NCBI GenBank assembly: GCA_028700615.1
Contig: JAQVSH010000063.1
Location: 1-9,100 of the forward strand
DNA: 9,100 bases
DNA from: Bacteroidales bacterium
GTDB taxonomy: Bacteria; Bacteroidota; Bacteroidia; Bacteroidales; UBA4181
Direction: 5' to 3'
Below, piece after piece: positions 1-6,307 of the stretch. Within the stretch, counting starts at the first letter, position 1. Each line of letters starts with the position of its first letter. A program made the position numbers and the translations under genes. The notes under the pieces were generated by a model. That model was not told where the DNA came from, did not search any database, and saw only the letters and a list, made by a program, of their open reading frames with translations.

Positions 1-782
1 GATGAAATTTCAAAAGCCGATTCCAGCACCGGATTCCATAGCAAGATGTCACAATTGAGCCCTTTATATCCCTGAATGGTTTCGCTTGTCCAGTCATCAT
101 AGTCAGGAGCTCTTAAATCATGAGGCTGCCCATCGGCAAGTTCTCCACCGATTCCGATCAGACACACAATCCCGTACTGGCGGCAGATTTCATTTTCCCG
201 TTCTTTAGGAGAGAGATCAGGATACATTTTTAATACTTCTTCAGTATGTAAAAATGTAATTTGTTCGGGAAGAATGGGTGTGATGCCAAAATTTTCAAAC
301 ACCTGATATTCGGTACACTTTAAAACACAATGAATTTTTTTGACAATGTATTTCAGAAAATCCAGATTGCGATCCTCACGGGTGATTGTCCTTTCCCAAT
401 CCCACTGATCTACATACAGGGAGTGTATATTGTCCAATTCTTCATCTGAACGGATCGCGTTCATATCCGTATAAATCCCGTATCCCGGAGCCACCTGGTA
501 TTCAGAGAGAACCACTCTTTTCCATTTAGCTAATGAATGCACTACCTCTGCACGGGCGTCATTCATGTCTCTAATGGGAAAGACAACTGCTCTTTCTGTT
601 CCGGAAAGATCATCATTTATGCCGGTTCCCTGCAATACGAATAAAGGAGCTGTAACGCGCTTTAACCTAAGTTCAGAGGATAAACCGAGCTGAAAAAAAT
701 CTTTAATTACCTTGATGGCTTTTTCTGTTTGTTCCAGACTCAACAAAGGTTTATAATTTTTAGGGAGGATCAGTTTTGACAT
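1..782 (-). CDS. asnA: Aspartate--ammonia ligase (asparagine synthetase A), C-terminus cut by window edge
   Basis: AsnA makes asparagine in the cytoplasm from aspartate, ammonia and ATP, using free ammonia rather than glutamine, through an aspartyl-adenylate intermediate; its fold is that of class II aminoacyl-tRNA synthetases. Translating the minus strand from the ATG at 782 gives 260 uninterrupted codons to the window edge. The product shows family blocks familiar from E. coli AsnA: VHSLAKWKR (residues 81-89), SLYVDQWDWER (121-131), HDLRAPDYDDW (221-231) and LLWNPVLESAFEIS (247-260). The last block lies about 80 residues before the end of the 330-residue E. coli enzyme, so roughly a quarter of the protein is outside the window. 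The ATG fits because the protein starts at the usual distance from the first conserved block. It is divergent from an Lrp/AsnC-type regulator, the arrangement of E. coli asnC-asnA. A Bacteroidota-type promoter lies just upstream. Identification is confident. Confidence 0.95.
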   Translation of the reverse strand, partial: MSKLILPKNYKPLLSLEQTEKAIKVIKDFFQLGLSSELRLKRVTAPLFVLQGTGINDDLSGTERAVVFPIRDMNDARAEVVHSLAKWKRVVLSEYQVAPGYGIYTDMNAIRSDEELDNIHSLYVDQWDWERTITREDRNLDFLKYIVKKIHCVLKCTEYQVFENFGITPILPEQITFLHTEEVLKMYPDLSPKERENEICRQYGIVCLIGIGGELADGQPHDLRAPDYDDWTSETIQGYKGLNCDILLWNPVLESAFEIS

Positions 783-990
783 AAATATTCTATCTTTAGG
801 CTATGTTTAAGAAAATTTAAGTAGACAAAAGTAAGAAAAACTATGATTTTACCAATCTTTTTATTTTAATTTAAAACGTATTTACTTAGTTTTGCTTCTA
901 AACTATAATAAAATGCGTCTTTTTTAAATAATGTATAGGTGTTTAGAAGAACGAAATAGAGATTATTATGGTATATAAAAAATTAAATTC
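783..990. promoter_or_regulatory. Divergent asnA / lrp intergenic control region
   Basis: This AT-rich gap must hold the start signals of both divergent genes. For the plus-strand regulator gene, the only good TAnnTTTG match I see is TAGTTTTG at 887-894, without a convincing TTG box 19-22 bases upstream; it would imply a leader of about 90 bases. On the other side, 809-823 (AAGAAAATTTAAGTA) agrees at 12 of 15 positions with the E. coli Lrp consensus YAGHAWATTWTDCTR and would cover the expected asnA transcription start. In DNA this AT-rich such a match is weak evidence. No Shine-Dalgarno-like sequence precedes either start codon, as is common in Bacteroidota. No terminator, RNA gene or further protein gene of credible size is visible. 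Confidence 0.5.
826..855 (-). promoter_or_regulatory. Candidate asnA promoter (Bacteroidota -33/-7 type)
   Basis: Read on the minus strand, TTG at 855-853 is followed after 19 bases by TACTTTTG at 833-826. The second box matches TAnnTTTG, the -7 box of the primary sigma factor in Bacteroidota, and the spacing is typical. Transcription would start near 820, giving a leader of about 37 bases before the asnA ATG. The motif match is seen directly; promoter activity is inferred. Confidence 0.5.
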
Positions 991-1452
991 ATGAGTATTG
1001 CACAGATTGATCGATTAGACAAAAAAATTATCTCCATGTTGCAAAAGAATGCCAGAATTCCTTTTCTGGAAGTAGCGCGTGAATGTGGGGTTTCAGGTGC
1101 TGCCATTCATCAGCGGGTGCAGAGGCTTACCAAGATGGGGGTACTTAAGGGAGCGGAGTATATGGTAGATCCTAAAAAAATAGGATACCATACTTGTGCT
1201 TTTATGGGTATTTTTCTCGAAAAAGCCAGTATGTTTAATGAGGTGGTCTCGCAACTCAGTAAAATTCCTGAGATTACAGAATGTCATTATACCACGGGTT
1301 CGTATTCCATATTTATTAAAATATACGCCCGCGACAATGAACACCTGAAAAGTGTTCTTGTGGACAAATTGCAATCTATCCCGGGTATATCCAGAACAGA
1401 TACGCTTATTTCTCTGGAAGAAAATTTCAGTCGCCAGACCCTTCTGGATTAA
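991..1452 (+). CDS. Lrp/AsnC-family transcriptional regulator, probable asnA regulator
   Basis: This 153-residue protein has the standard length and two-part layout of the feast/famine regulators. Residues 5-54 form an AsnC-type winged helix-turn-helix, starting with IDRLDKKIISMLQKNARI and with the recognition helix around SGAAIHQRVQRL (35-46). Residues 66-142 form the RAM (ACT-like) domain that binds amino acids and assembles dimers into octamers; TTGSYSIFIKIYARD (101-115) corresponds to the ligand-pocket stretch between its strands. Members bind DNA as dimers or higher oligomers and sense amino acids such as leucine or asparagine. Divergence from asnA suggests, by analogy with E. coli AsnC, that it controls asnA and perhaps itself; the ligand cannot be read from sequence, so I give no gene symbol. 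The ATG at 991 places the DNA-binding domain at the usual distance from the N-terminus, and an in-frame stop lies just upstream at 976. The gene converges on clpC, and its last codons lie in a hairpin. Confidence 0.92.
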   Translation: MSIAQIDRLDKKIISMLQKNARIPFLEVARECGVSGAAIHQRVQRLTKMGVLKGAEYMVDPKKIGYHTCAFMGIFLEKASMFNEVVSQLSKIPEITECHYTTGSYSIFIKIYARDNEHLKSVLVDKLQSIPGISRTDTLISLEENFSRQTLLD

Positions 1453-1472
1453 TCAGGATCTGACGACTGAAA
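1425..1472 (-). terminator. Hairpin at the lrp/clpC convergent junction, probable clpC terminator
   Basis: Arms 1425-1438 (TTTCAGTCGCCAGA) and 1459-1472 (TCTGACGACTGAAA) pair over 14 bases with one odd position. In RNA from the clpC side that position is a G-U wobble, so the stem is unbroken; in RNA from the lrp side it is a C-A mismatch. The 20-base loop contains the palindrome GATTAATC. On the clpC side the stem begins 28 bases past the clpC stop and runs into TTTTCTT (1424-1418), a short U-rich tail. On the lrp side no U-rich tail follows. I therefore assign it as a rho-independent terminator for clpC whose DNA also encodes the last residues and stop of lrp. Confidence 0.6.
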
Positions 1473-1500
1473 AGGTGTAACGGGATAAAAACCGTGTTAA

Positions 1501-4050
1501 TTATTTTGTGGTGATTTTAAAGCTCAGTTCTCCTTTTTTTACCTGGTAGCCCACATGAATGACAGTTCCCGGTACCAGATTTCCTTCAAGAATAGCTTCT
1601 GCCATCGGATCTTCCAGATAAGTTTGGATAGCTCTTTTCAAGGGTCTTGCTCCAAAACTGGCATCGTATCCTTTTTCTGCAATAAAATTGGCGGCAGCAT
1701 GAGAAATCCTGATCTGGCAACCTGAATCCAGTATTCTGTCCTTGAGCGCTTTGATCTCAAGTAAAACGATTTTCTTAATTTCTTCTATGCCCAGATTGTT
1801 AAACAGAACCACATCATCAATTCTGTTTAGAAATTCCGGGGCAAACGATTTTTTTAACTCATTCTGAACCGTCTTCTTGGTGTTGCTTTGTTTTTGAGCA
1901 TCACGGGCCTTAGTACTAAAACCGATTCCCTGCCCGAAATCGCTCAAACGGCGGCTTCCAATATTGGAAGTCATAATCAGAATGGTGTTTCTAAAATCTA
2001 CCCTTCTTCCCAGGCTATCGGTTAACTGTCCTTCATCCAATACCTGCAGCAGTAAATGAAATACATCCGGATGCGCTTTTTCAATTTCGTCCAGCAAGAC
2101 GACTGAGTATGGATGACGGCGCACTTTTTCAGTCAGTTGGCCGCCTTCTTCATAGCCTACATATCCGGGAGGAGCTCCTACCAAACGGGATACAGAAAAT
2201 TTTTCCATATACTCGCTCATATCCACCCGTATAAAATTATCCGCACTTTGAAAAAGATATTTAGCCAATACTTTGGCAAGTTGGGTTTTTCCTACCCCTG
2301 TGGGTCCAAGAAAAATAAAAGTACCGATCGGTTTGTTTGGATCTCTCAATCCGGCACGATTTCTTTGTATGGCTTTTACAATTTTATCAATGGCTTCATC
2401 CTGCCCAATGATACTTTCCTTAATGACCTGGCTCATATTCAGCAATCGGCTCCCTTCTGTCTGAGCAATACGCTGAACCGGGACTCCTGTCATCATGGCT
2501 ACGATTTCTGCCACCTTGTCAGCGTTCACCGTAACCCGGTTTTTATAAAGTTCCTTGGACCAAACAGATTTTTCTTTTTCCAGTTTTTCAGTCAAAGATT
2601 TCTCCTGATCGCGTAATTTGGCAGCTTCTTCAAATTTTTGATTTTTAACCGCAGCAATTTTTGCCTGCTTAATTTCATCAATCTTCGATTCCAGATTTTC
2701 TATTTTTTCAGGAACCACAATATTGCGGATATGAGCGCGGGCTCCTGCCTCATCCATGGCATCAATGGCCTTATCAGGCAGATTTCTGTCGCTGATATAT
2801 CTTTGGGTAAGGCGTACGCAGGCTTCTATAGCATCCGGGGTATAGGTGACATTATGATGTTCTTCGTATTTTTCCTTGATTACCTTTAAAATCCGGATAG
2901 ATTCTTCTACAGAAGAAGGAGATATCAGCACTTTCTGGAAGCGGCGCTCCAAGGCTCCGTCTTTTTCTATATGCTGGCGGTATTCGTTCAGCGTCGTGGC
3001 CCCGATACACTGGATTTCCCCTCTTGCCAGAGCCGGTTTAAGCATATTGGCGGCATCCAGGGATCCGCTTGCTCCACCCGCACCTACAATGGTATGTATT
3101 TCGTCTATAAAGAGAATGATGTCTTTGTGTTTGGTTAATTCTCCCAAAACAGCCTTCATTCTCTCTTCAAACTGTCCTCTGTATTTTGTTCCTGCAACAA
3201 TAGAAGCCAGATCCAGCGTGACAACCCTCTTGTTATAGAGTATTCTCGACACCTTTTTTTGCGTAATTCTTAATGCCAGCCCTTCAACAACGGCAGACTT
3301 TCCGACTCCCGGCTCTCCTATAAGAATCGGATTATTTTTCTTGCGACGGCTTAAAATTTGAGCCAATCTTTCAATTTCAATTTCTCTTCCTACAACAGGG
3401 TCAAGTCTTCCTTCCTCAGCCGCCTGGGTCAGATCGGTTCCAAAATTATCCAGTACCGGGGTATCGGTGGCTGATCTGGTCGTAGCGGAAATGTCTTTTT
3501 GCCGGTCGCTGTCTGAAGGGGAGGTGAGTTCCTCTTCATCGCCTTCCTCTTCATCTTCAATAGAAAGTCTGGGACTCTTGCCCGATTCCAATTCTTCCAT
3601 GGATTCTTCCGGTTTTTCAGCTTTTTCGAGAATTTCCCGGACAGAAAAATAATCTGCATTAAATTCAGACAATATCTGACTTATCAGAGAAGTATCATCT
3701 TTCAGAATGGCCAGAAGAAGATGACCTGTTTCAATCGTATAACTTTTAAAAGAACGGGCTTCCAGATAGACCAGTTTAAGCGCTTTTTCGGCTGCCTTGG
3801 TCAAAGGCAGATTTGCCTCTGAGCCGAGGTTTTCAGCATTTTCGGGCCTGATTTTATTTTCTATGGCTTTTCTTACATCATACAAGCTGACATTTAACGC
3901 TTTAAGTGCGTCAATGGCTTCCCCTTCTCCGTTGCGGAGGAGACCTAAAAAAAGATGTTCAACCCCAATCTGAGGATTTCCCAGACGAATTGCCTCTTCT
4001 CTGCTATAGGAGAGAACATCACGTGTCCTTTGGGAAAATTTTGCATCCAT
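1501..4050 (-). CDS. clpC: ClpC-type AAA+ protease ATPase (Hsp100)
   Basis: ClpC is a ring-shaped cytoplasmic unfoldase that threads damaged or regulatory proteins into the ClpP peptidase. From the ATG at 4050 the product is 849 residues, normal for the family. In order: a double Clp N-domain (about 1-140); an acidic linker (about 145-190) with runs of D and E; AAA-1 with Walker A GEPGVGKS (245-252), Walker B ILFIDE (312-317) and ERRF (368-371); a short coiled-coil M domain with a UVR-like segment NQKFEEAAKLRDQE (470-483); AAA-2 with Walker A GPTGVGKT (582-589), Walker B VVLLDE (650-655), LNRID (741-745) and sensor-2 GAR (800-802). The short M domain and the IGF tripeptide (709-711), which fits the ClpP-docking loop, favour ClpC over ClpB. 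A frame extending 12 codons upstream would need a TTG start inside the likely promoter, whereas MDAKFSQR matches the usual family N-terminus; the adjacent ATG at 4053 is equally possible. No CtsR-like operator is evident. Confidence 0.95.
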   Translation of the reverse strand: MDAKFSQRTRDVLSYSREEAIRLGNPQIGVEHLFLGLLRNGEGEAIDALKALNVSLYDVRKAIENKIRPENAENLGSEANLPLTKAAEKALKLVYLEARSFKSYTIETGHLLLAILKDDTSLISQILSEFNADYFSVREILEKAEKPEESMEELESGKSPRLSIEDEEEGDEEELTSPSDSDRQKDISATTRSATDTPVLDNFGTDLTQAAEEGRLDPVVGREIEIERLAQILSRRKKNNPILIGEPGVGKSAVVEGLALRITQKKVSRILYNKRVVTLDLASIVAGTKYRGQFEERMKAVLGELTKHKDIILFIDEIHTIVGAGGASGSLDAANMLKPALARGEIQCIGATTLNEYRQHIEKDGALERRFQKVLISPSSVEESIRILKVIKEKYEEHHNVTYTPDAIEACVRLTQRYISDRNLPDKAIDAMDEAGARAHIRNIVVPEKIENLESKIDEIKQAKIAAVKNQKFEEAAKLRDQEKSLTEKLEKEKSVWSKELYKNRVTVNADKVAEIVAMMTGVPVQRIAQTEGSRLLNMSQVIKESIIGQDEAIDKIVKAIQRNRAGLRDPNKPIGTFIFLGPTGVGKTQLAKVLAKYLFQSADNFIRVDMSEYMEKFSVSRLVGAPPGYVGYEEGGQLTEKVRRHPYSVVLLDEIEKAHPDVFHLLLQVLDEGQLTDSLGRRVDFRNTILIMTSNIGSRRLSDFGQGIGFSTKARDAQKQSNTKKTVQNELKKSFAPEFLNRIDDVVLFNNLGIEEIKKIVLLEIKALKDRILDSGCQIRISHAAANFIAEKGYDASFGARPLKRAIQTYLEDPMAEAILEGNLVPGTVIHVGYQVKKGELSFKITTK

Positions 4051-4072
4051 CATAATAAAATATTTCTTGTTA

Positions 4073-4106
4073 CGAAGGTATAACAATTTTTGTGTGAAGA
4101 TTCAAA
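4073..4106 (-). promoter_or_regulatory. Candidate clpC promoter
   Basis: On the minus strand TTTG (4106-4103) is followed after 22 bases by TACCTTCG (4080-4073), which differs from TAnnTTTG at one position. Transcription would start about 18 bases before the clpC ATG at 4050. That is inside the longer frame that starts with TTG at 4086, so it supports the downstream start. The spacing is at the long end of what is usual and the -7 box is imperfect, so this is only a candidate. Confidence 0.35.
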
Positions 4107-4182
4107 AACTGTGCCGTGACCATGAAAATATTGGTGTCTGACGCTTTGTCATAAGTCCGGTTTTGATCATTTTCCCCCTTTT

Positions 4183-4232
4183 ATGAATGAATCATATTCA
4201 TGGATTCATCATCCTATTGAATCATCATTCAT
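4183..4232. repeat. Nested inverted-repeat cluster downstream of the transporter gene
   Basis: Fifty bases begin one base past the transporter stop codon and are built from variants of ATGAATCAT. The outer arms ATGAATGA (4183-4190) and TCATTCAT (4225-4232) are perfect complements. Smaller pairs lie inside: ATGAAT/ATTCAT (4183-4188 with 4196-4201), GGAT/ATCC (4202-4205 with 4211-4214) and TGAAT/ATTCA (4218-4222 with 4227-4231). In transporter mRNA it could fold as a 3' structure, but what follows is AAAAGGGGGAAAA rather than a U-run, so it is not a textbook terminator. It could equally be a protein-binding site upstream of clpC. Confidence 0.45.
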
Positions 4233-4233
4233 T

Positions 4234-5910
4234 TCAGGTAAAGAACAGAATCAGTAATTGAGCTGCGAGCACTCTCAGAAACATCGTCAACGGGTAAACA
4301 GTAGAATAGGCTACAGCCGGAGCATCATTTCCTGCAATAGCATTTGAATAGGCCAGGGCGGGCGGGTCAGTAGTACTTCCGGCCAATAATCCCATTACGG
4401 TGTAGTAATTTGTTTTATAAAAGAATCTTGCAATAAATCCTATGATCAATAAGGGAACTATTGTAATCATAAATCCATATGCTACCCACAACAATCCGTC
4501 TCCCGAGACGACCGTATTGACAAAATTTCCGCCCGCACCCAGTCCGACACTGGCCAGAAACAATGCAATGCCAACTTCACGAAGCATCCAGTTGGCGCTT
4601 TGGGTAGTGTATGTGACAAATTTAAAATGATGACCAAACCGGCCCATTAAAATAGCCACAATGAGAGGGCCTCCGGCAAGGCCCAGTTTGACGGGCATAG
4701 GCATGCCGGGAAAGTAGAACGGAATACTTCCCAGTAAAATCCCCAACAGAATTCCTGCGAAGATGGTTACTATATTAGGTTCATTCAGTCTTTTGAGAGA
4801 GTTTCCGAGCAATGTTTCGACTCTGGAAATCGCATCTATTTCTCCTACGACGGTTACTTTATCTCCGATTTGAAGCACCAGATCAGGATTGGCCAGCAAA
4901 TCAACTCCCGCACGATTGATCCGGGTGATATTGACTCCATAATGATTGCGAATCTTCAAAAATCCCAGATGTTTTCCGTTGATTCCATTTTTTGTAATCA
5001 GAATTTGCCTTGAAACCAAAGGTCCGGATGCTTTTTTCCAATCCATGGTAATTTCTTCTCCTATAAAGGATTGAACCGCCAAAGCATCCTGTACTGATAC
5101 GGCTACAAGAAGCCTGTCATTTTCTTCCAATCGGGTATCCGAAGCGGGTATAATCATCTGTTCTCCTTTCATCATTCTGGAAACCACGAAGGAACGTCCT
5201 ACCAGTTGTACTACCTCGGATACTGATCGTCCGAACATAGCCTTGTTTTTTACCCTGAGGCTGATCAGATTGGGCTTTTGTGTAGCAGCTTCCTGTGCCT
5301 GGTCCAGTGCTTGTTGTTCTTTCCCGGGGTTGATGCGGAATACCATTCTGATGAATATCATAGAAAGTATAATACCTACCACACCCAGAGGATATGCTAC
5401 CGCATAACCCAAAGCAATGGGAGGGACAGAGGAAATTTGACCTGATTCAAAGAGTTGATTTAATGCCTGTTGCGCAGCCCCTAAACCGGGCGTATTGGTT
5501 ACGGCTCCGGACATAATCCCGACCATGATGGGCATACTGACCCGACCGCTGGCCAAAGCCCAAATCAGGATGACCAGAATAACATTGAGCAGGACTACTC
5601 CGCAGGCCAGAAGGTTCAACCTTAATCCTCCTTCCCTGAAAGAAGAAAAAAAGCCCGGCCCGACTTGTAATCCGATAGAATAAACAAAAAGAATCAATCC
5701 GAAATCTTTGACAAAATCCAGGGTATTCTGATTGACAGAAAAGCCCAAATGACCTATCAGAATCCCTGCAAACAGCACAAAAGTAATACCCAGCGAAACT
5801 CCGAAAATCCGGATTCTTCCAAGAAGAACTCCTCCTGAAATGACCAATGCATACATCAGTACAGCATGAGCTATTGAGTCATTGATAAAAAGATCTGATA
5901 ACCAATTCAT
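4234..5910 (-). CDS. AspT/YidE/YbjL-type membrane transporter with two RCK_C domains
   Basis: This 558-residue inner-membrane protein has the layout of the aspartate:alanine exchanger family: about five or six membrane segments (roughly residues 12-190), a cytoplasmic middle with two TrkA-C/RCK_C domains (about 213-285 and 298-370), then a second membrane block (about 378-557). The two membrane halves are internal repeats. GLQVGPGFF (80-88) corresponds to GLGAGGNFV (456-464), and GIMSGAVTNTPGLGAAQQAL (131-150) to GLLAGSTTDPPALAYSNAI (507-525). The family includes the AspT aspartate:alanine antiporter, but most members, such as YidE and YbjL, have no established substrate, so I give no gene symbol. 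The RCK_C domains suggest gating by a small ligand. The ATG at 5910 leaves a short N-terminal segment before the first helix. The gene is divergent from dapF and upstream of clpC in the same direction, 183 bases away, so co-transcription is possible but not required. Proximity to asnA and dap genes is only suggestive of aspartate transport. Confidence 0.88.
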   Translation of the reverse strand: MNWLSDLFINDSIAHAVLMYALVISGGVLLGRIRIFGVSLGITFVLFAGILIGHLGFSVNQNTLDFVKDFGLILFVYSIGLQVGPGFFSSFREGGLRLNLLACGVVLLNVILVILIWALASGRVSMPIMVGIMSGAVTNTPGLGAAQQALNQLFESGQISSVPPIALGYAVAYPLGVVGIILSMIFIRMVFRINPGKEQQALDQAQEAATQKPNLISLRVKNKAMFGRSVSEVVQLVGRSFVVSRMMKGEQMIIPASDTRLEENDRLLVAVSVQDALAVQSFIGEEITMDWKKASGPLVSRQILITKNGINGKHLGFLKIRNHYGVNITRINRAGVDLLANPDLVLQIGDKVTVVGEIDAISRVETLLGNSLKRLNEPNIVTIFAGILLGILLGSIPFYFPGMPMPVKLGLAGGPLIVAILMGRFGHHFKFVTYTTQSANWMLREVGIALFLASVGLGAGGNFVNTVVSGDGLLWVAYGFMITIVPLLIIGFIARFFYKTNYYTVMGLLAGSTTDPPALAYSNAIAGNDAPAVAYSTVYPLTMFLRVLAAQLLILFFT

Positions 5911-6307
5911 AATGCGGTATATTTATATGAAAGAACAGGAAGAGTTTTATGTGCCTGCAAAAATACTCAATAAAATCAAATCCCGATAAATTTATAAATA
6001 GAGGTTTGGATCACCCAAGAGCATGATAATACTTTTCAGCAACATGGAGCTGCATACTACCATTGAAAATAATTATTATAATGTGAAATAAATATGATTC
6101 TAAAATAAGTTTAAAGCAATATTATGTTGTTTTAAACTTATAGATTAACACAATAAACTCAATTAAAATATTAATTTAATAAATAATAATCAAAAAATAA
6201 TGATTATGTTGCTAAAATACTGTTTTTGCTTATATTTATTCATATTTTTGCCGTGTATTACTTTCGTATAGTAATCATTTTGGTTATTTATGTAATAAAT
6301 TGAAATT
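5911..6307. promoter_or_regulatory. AT-rich divergent intergenic region, transporter / dapF
   Basis: About 400 bases contain no credible protein gene. On the minus strand TATTTTTG (5965-5958) matches the TAnnTTTG -7 box and would give the transporter gene a leader of about 44 bases, but no well-spaced TTG accompanies it. On the plus strand TATTTTTG (6243-6250) and the near match TACTTTCG (6259-6266) are candidates for dapF, again without a well-placed -33 box. The inverted repeat ATTACT/AGTAAT (6257-6262 with 6270-6275) overlaps the second. ATAATCA/TGATTAT (6186-6192 with 6201-6207) is another small inverted repeat. Roughly 5990-6060 is less AT-rich than the rest, but I recognise nothing in it. 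I see no lysine riboswitch. Confidence 0.45.
6105..6141. repeat. 15-bp inverted repeat with 7-base loop upstream of dapF
   Basis: Arms ATAAGTTTAAAGCAA (6105-6119) and TTGTTTTAAACTTAT (6127-6141) are complementary at 14 of 15 positions, and the remaining position is a G-U wobble in plus-strand RNA. The loop is TATTATG (6120-6126). It lies about 165 bases before the dapF start and 195 bases before the transporter start, away from the candidate -7 boxes. No U-run follows on either strand, so it is not a typical terminator. An operator or a structured leader element is possible. Confidence 0.6.

Noticed and set aside
1473..1500. Second terminator around AACGGGATAAAAACCGTGTT for the lrp side
   Set aside because: The stem has at most five clean pairs with a bulge, and no U-run follows.
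2113..2616. 167-codon plus-strand open frame inside clpC
   Set aside because: It is antisense to a confidently identified AAA+ gene, its product has no recognisable motif, and the clpC reading frame explains the sequence fully.
4051..4086. Upstream extension of clpC to a TTG start at 4086
   Set aside because: The added residues do not resemble the ClpC N-terminus, the start would be TTG, and it overlaps the candidate clpC promoter; the ATG at 4050 (or 4053) gives the expected N-terminus.
5927..5989. Twenty-codon plus-strand frame (starts MKEQEEFYV) upstream of dapF
   Set aside because: It is a plausible-looking peptide but overlaps the candidate transporter promoter, has no start signal and is short enough to arise by chance; only conservation in relatives would justify calling it.
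5911..6307. Possible lysine riboswitch or other metabolite-sensing leader before dapF
   Set aside because: The region is too AT-rich and lacks the multi-helix core expected of a lysine riboswitch; apart from the 15-bp hairpin I see only short inverted repeats.
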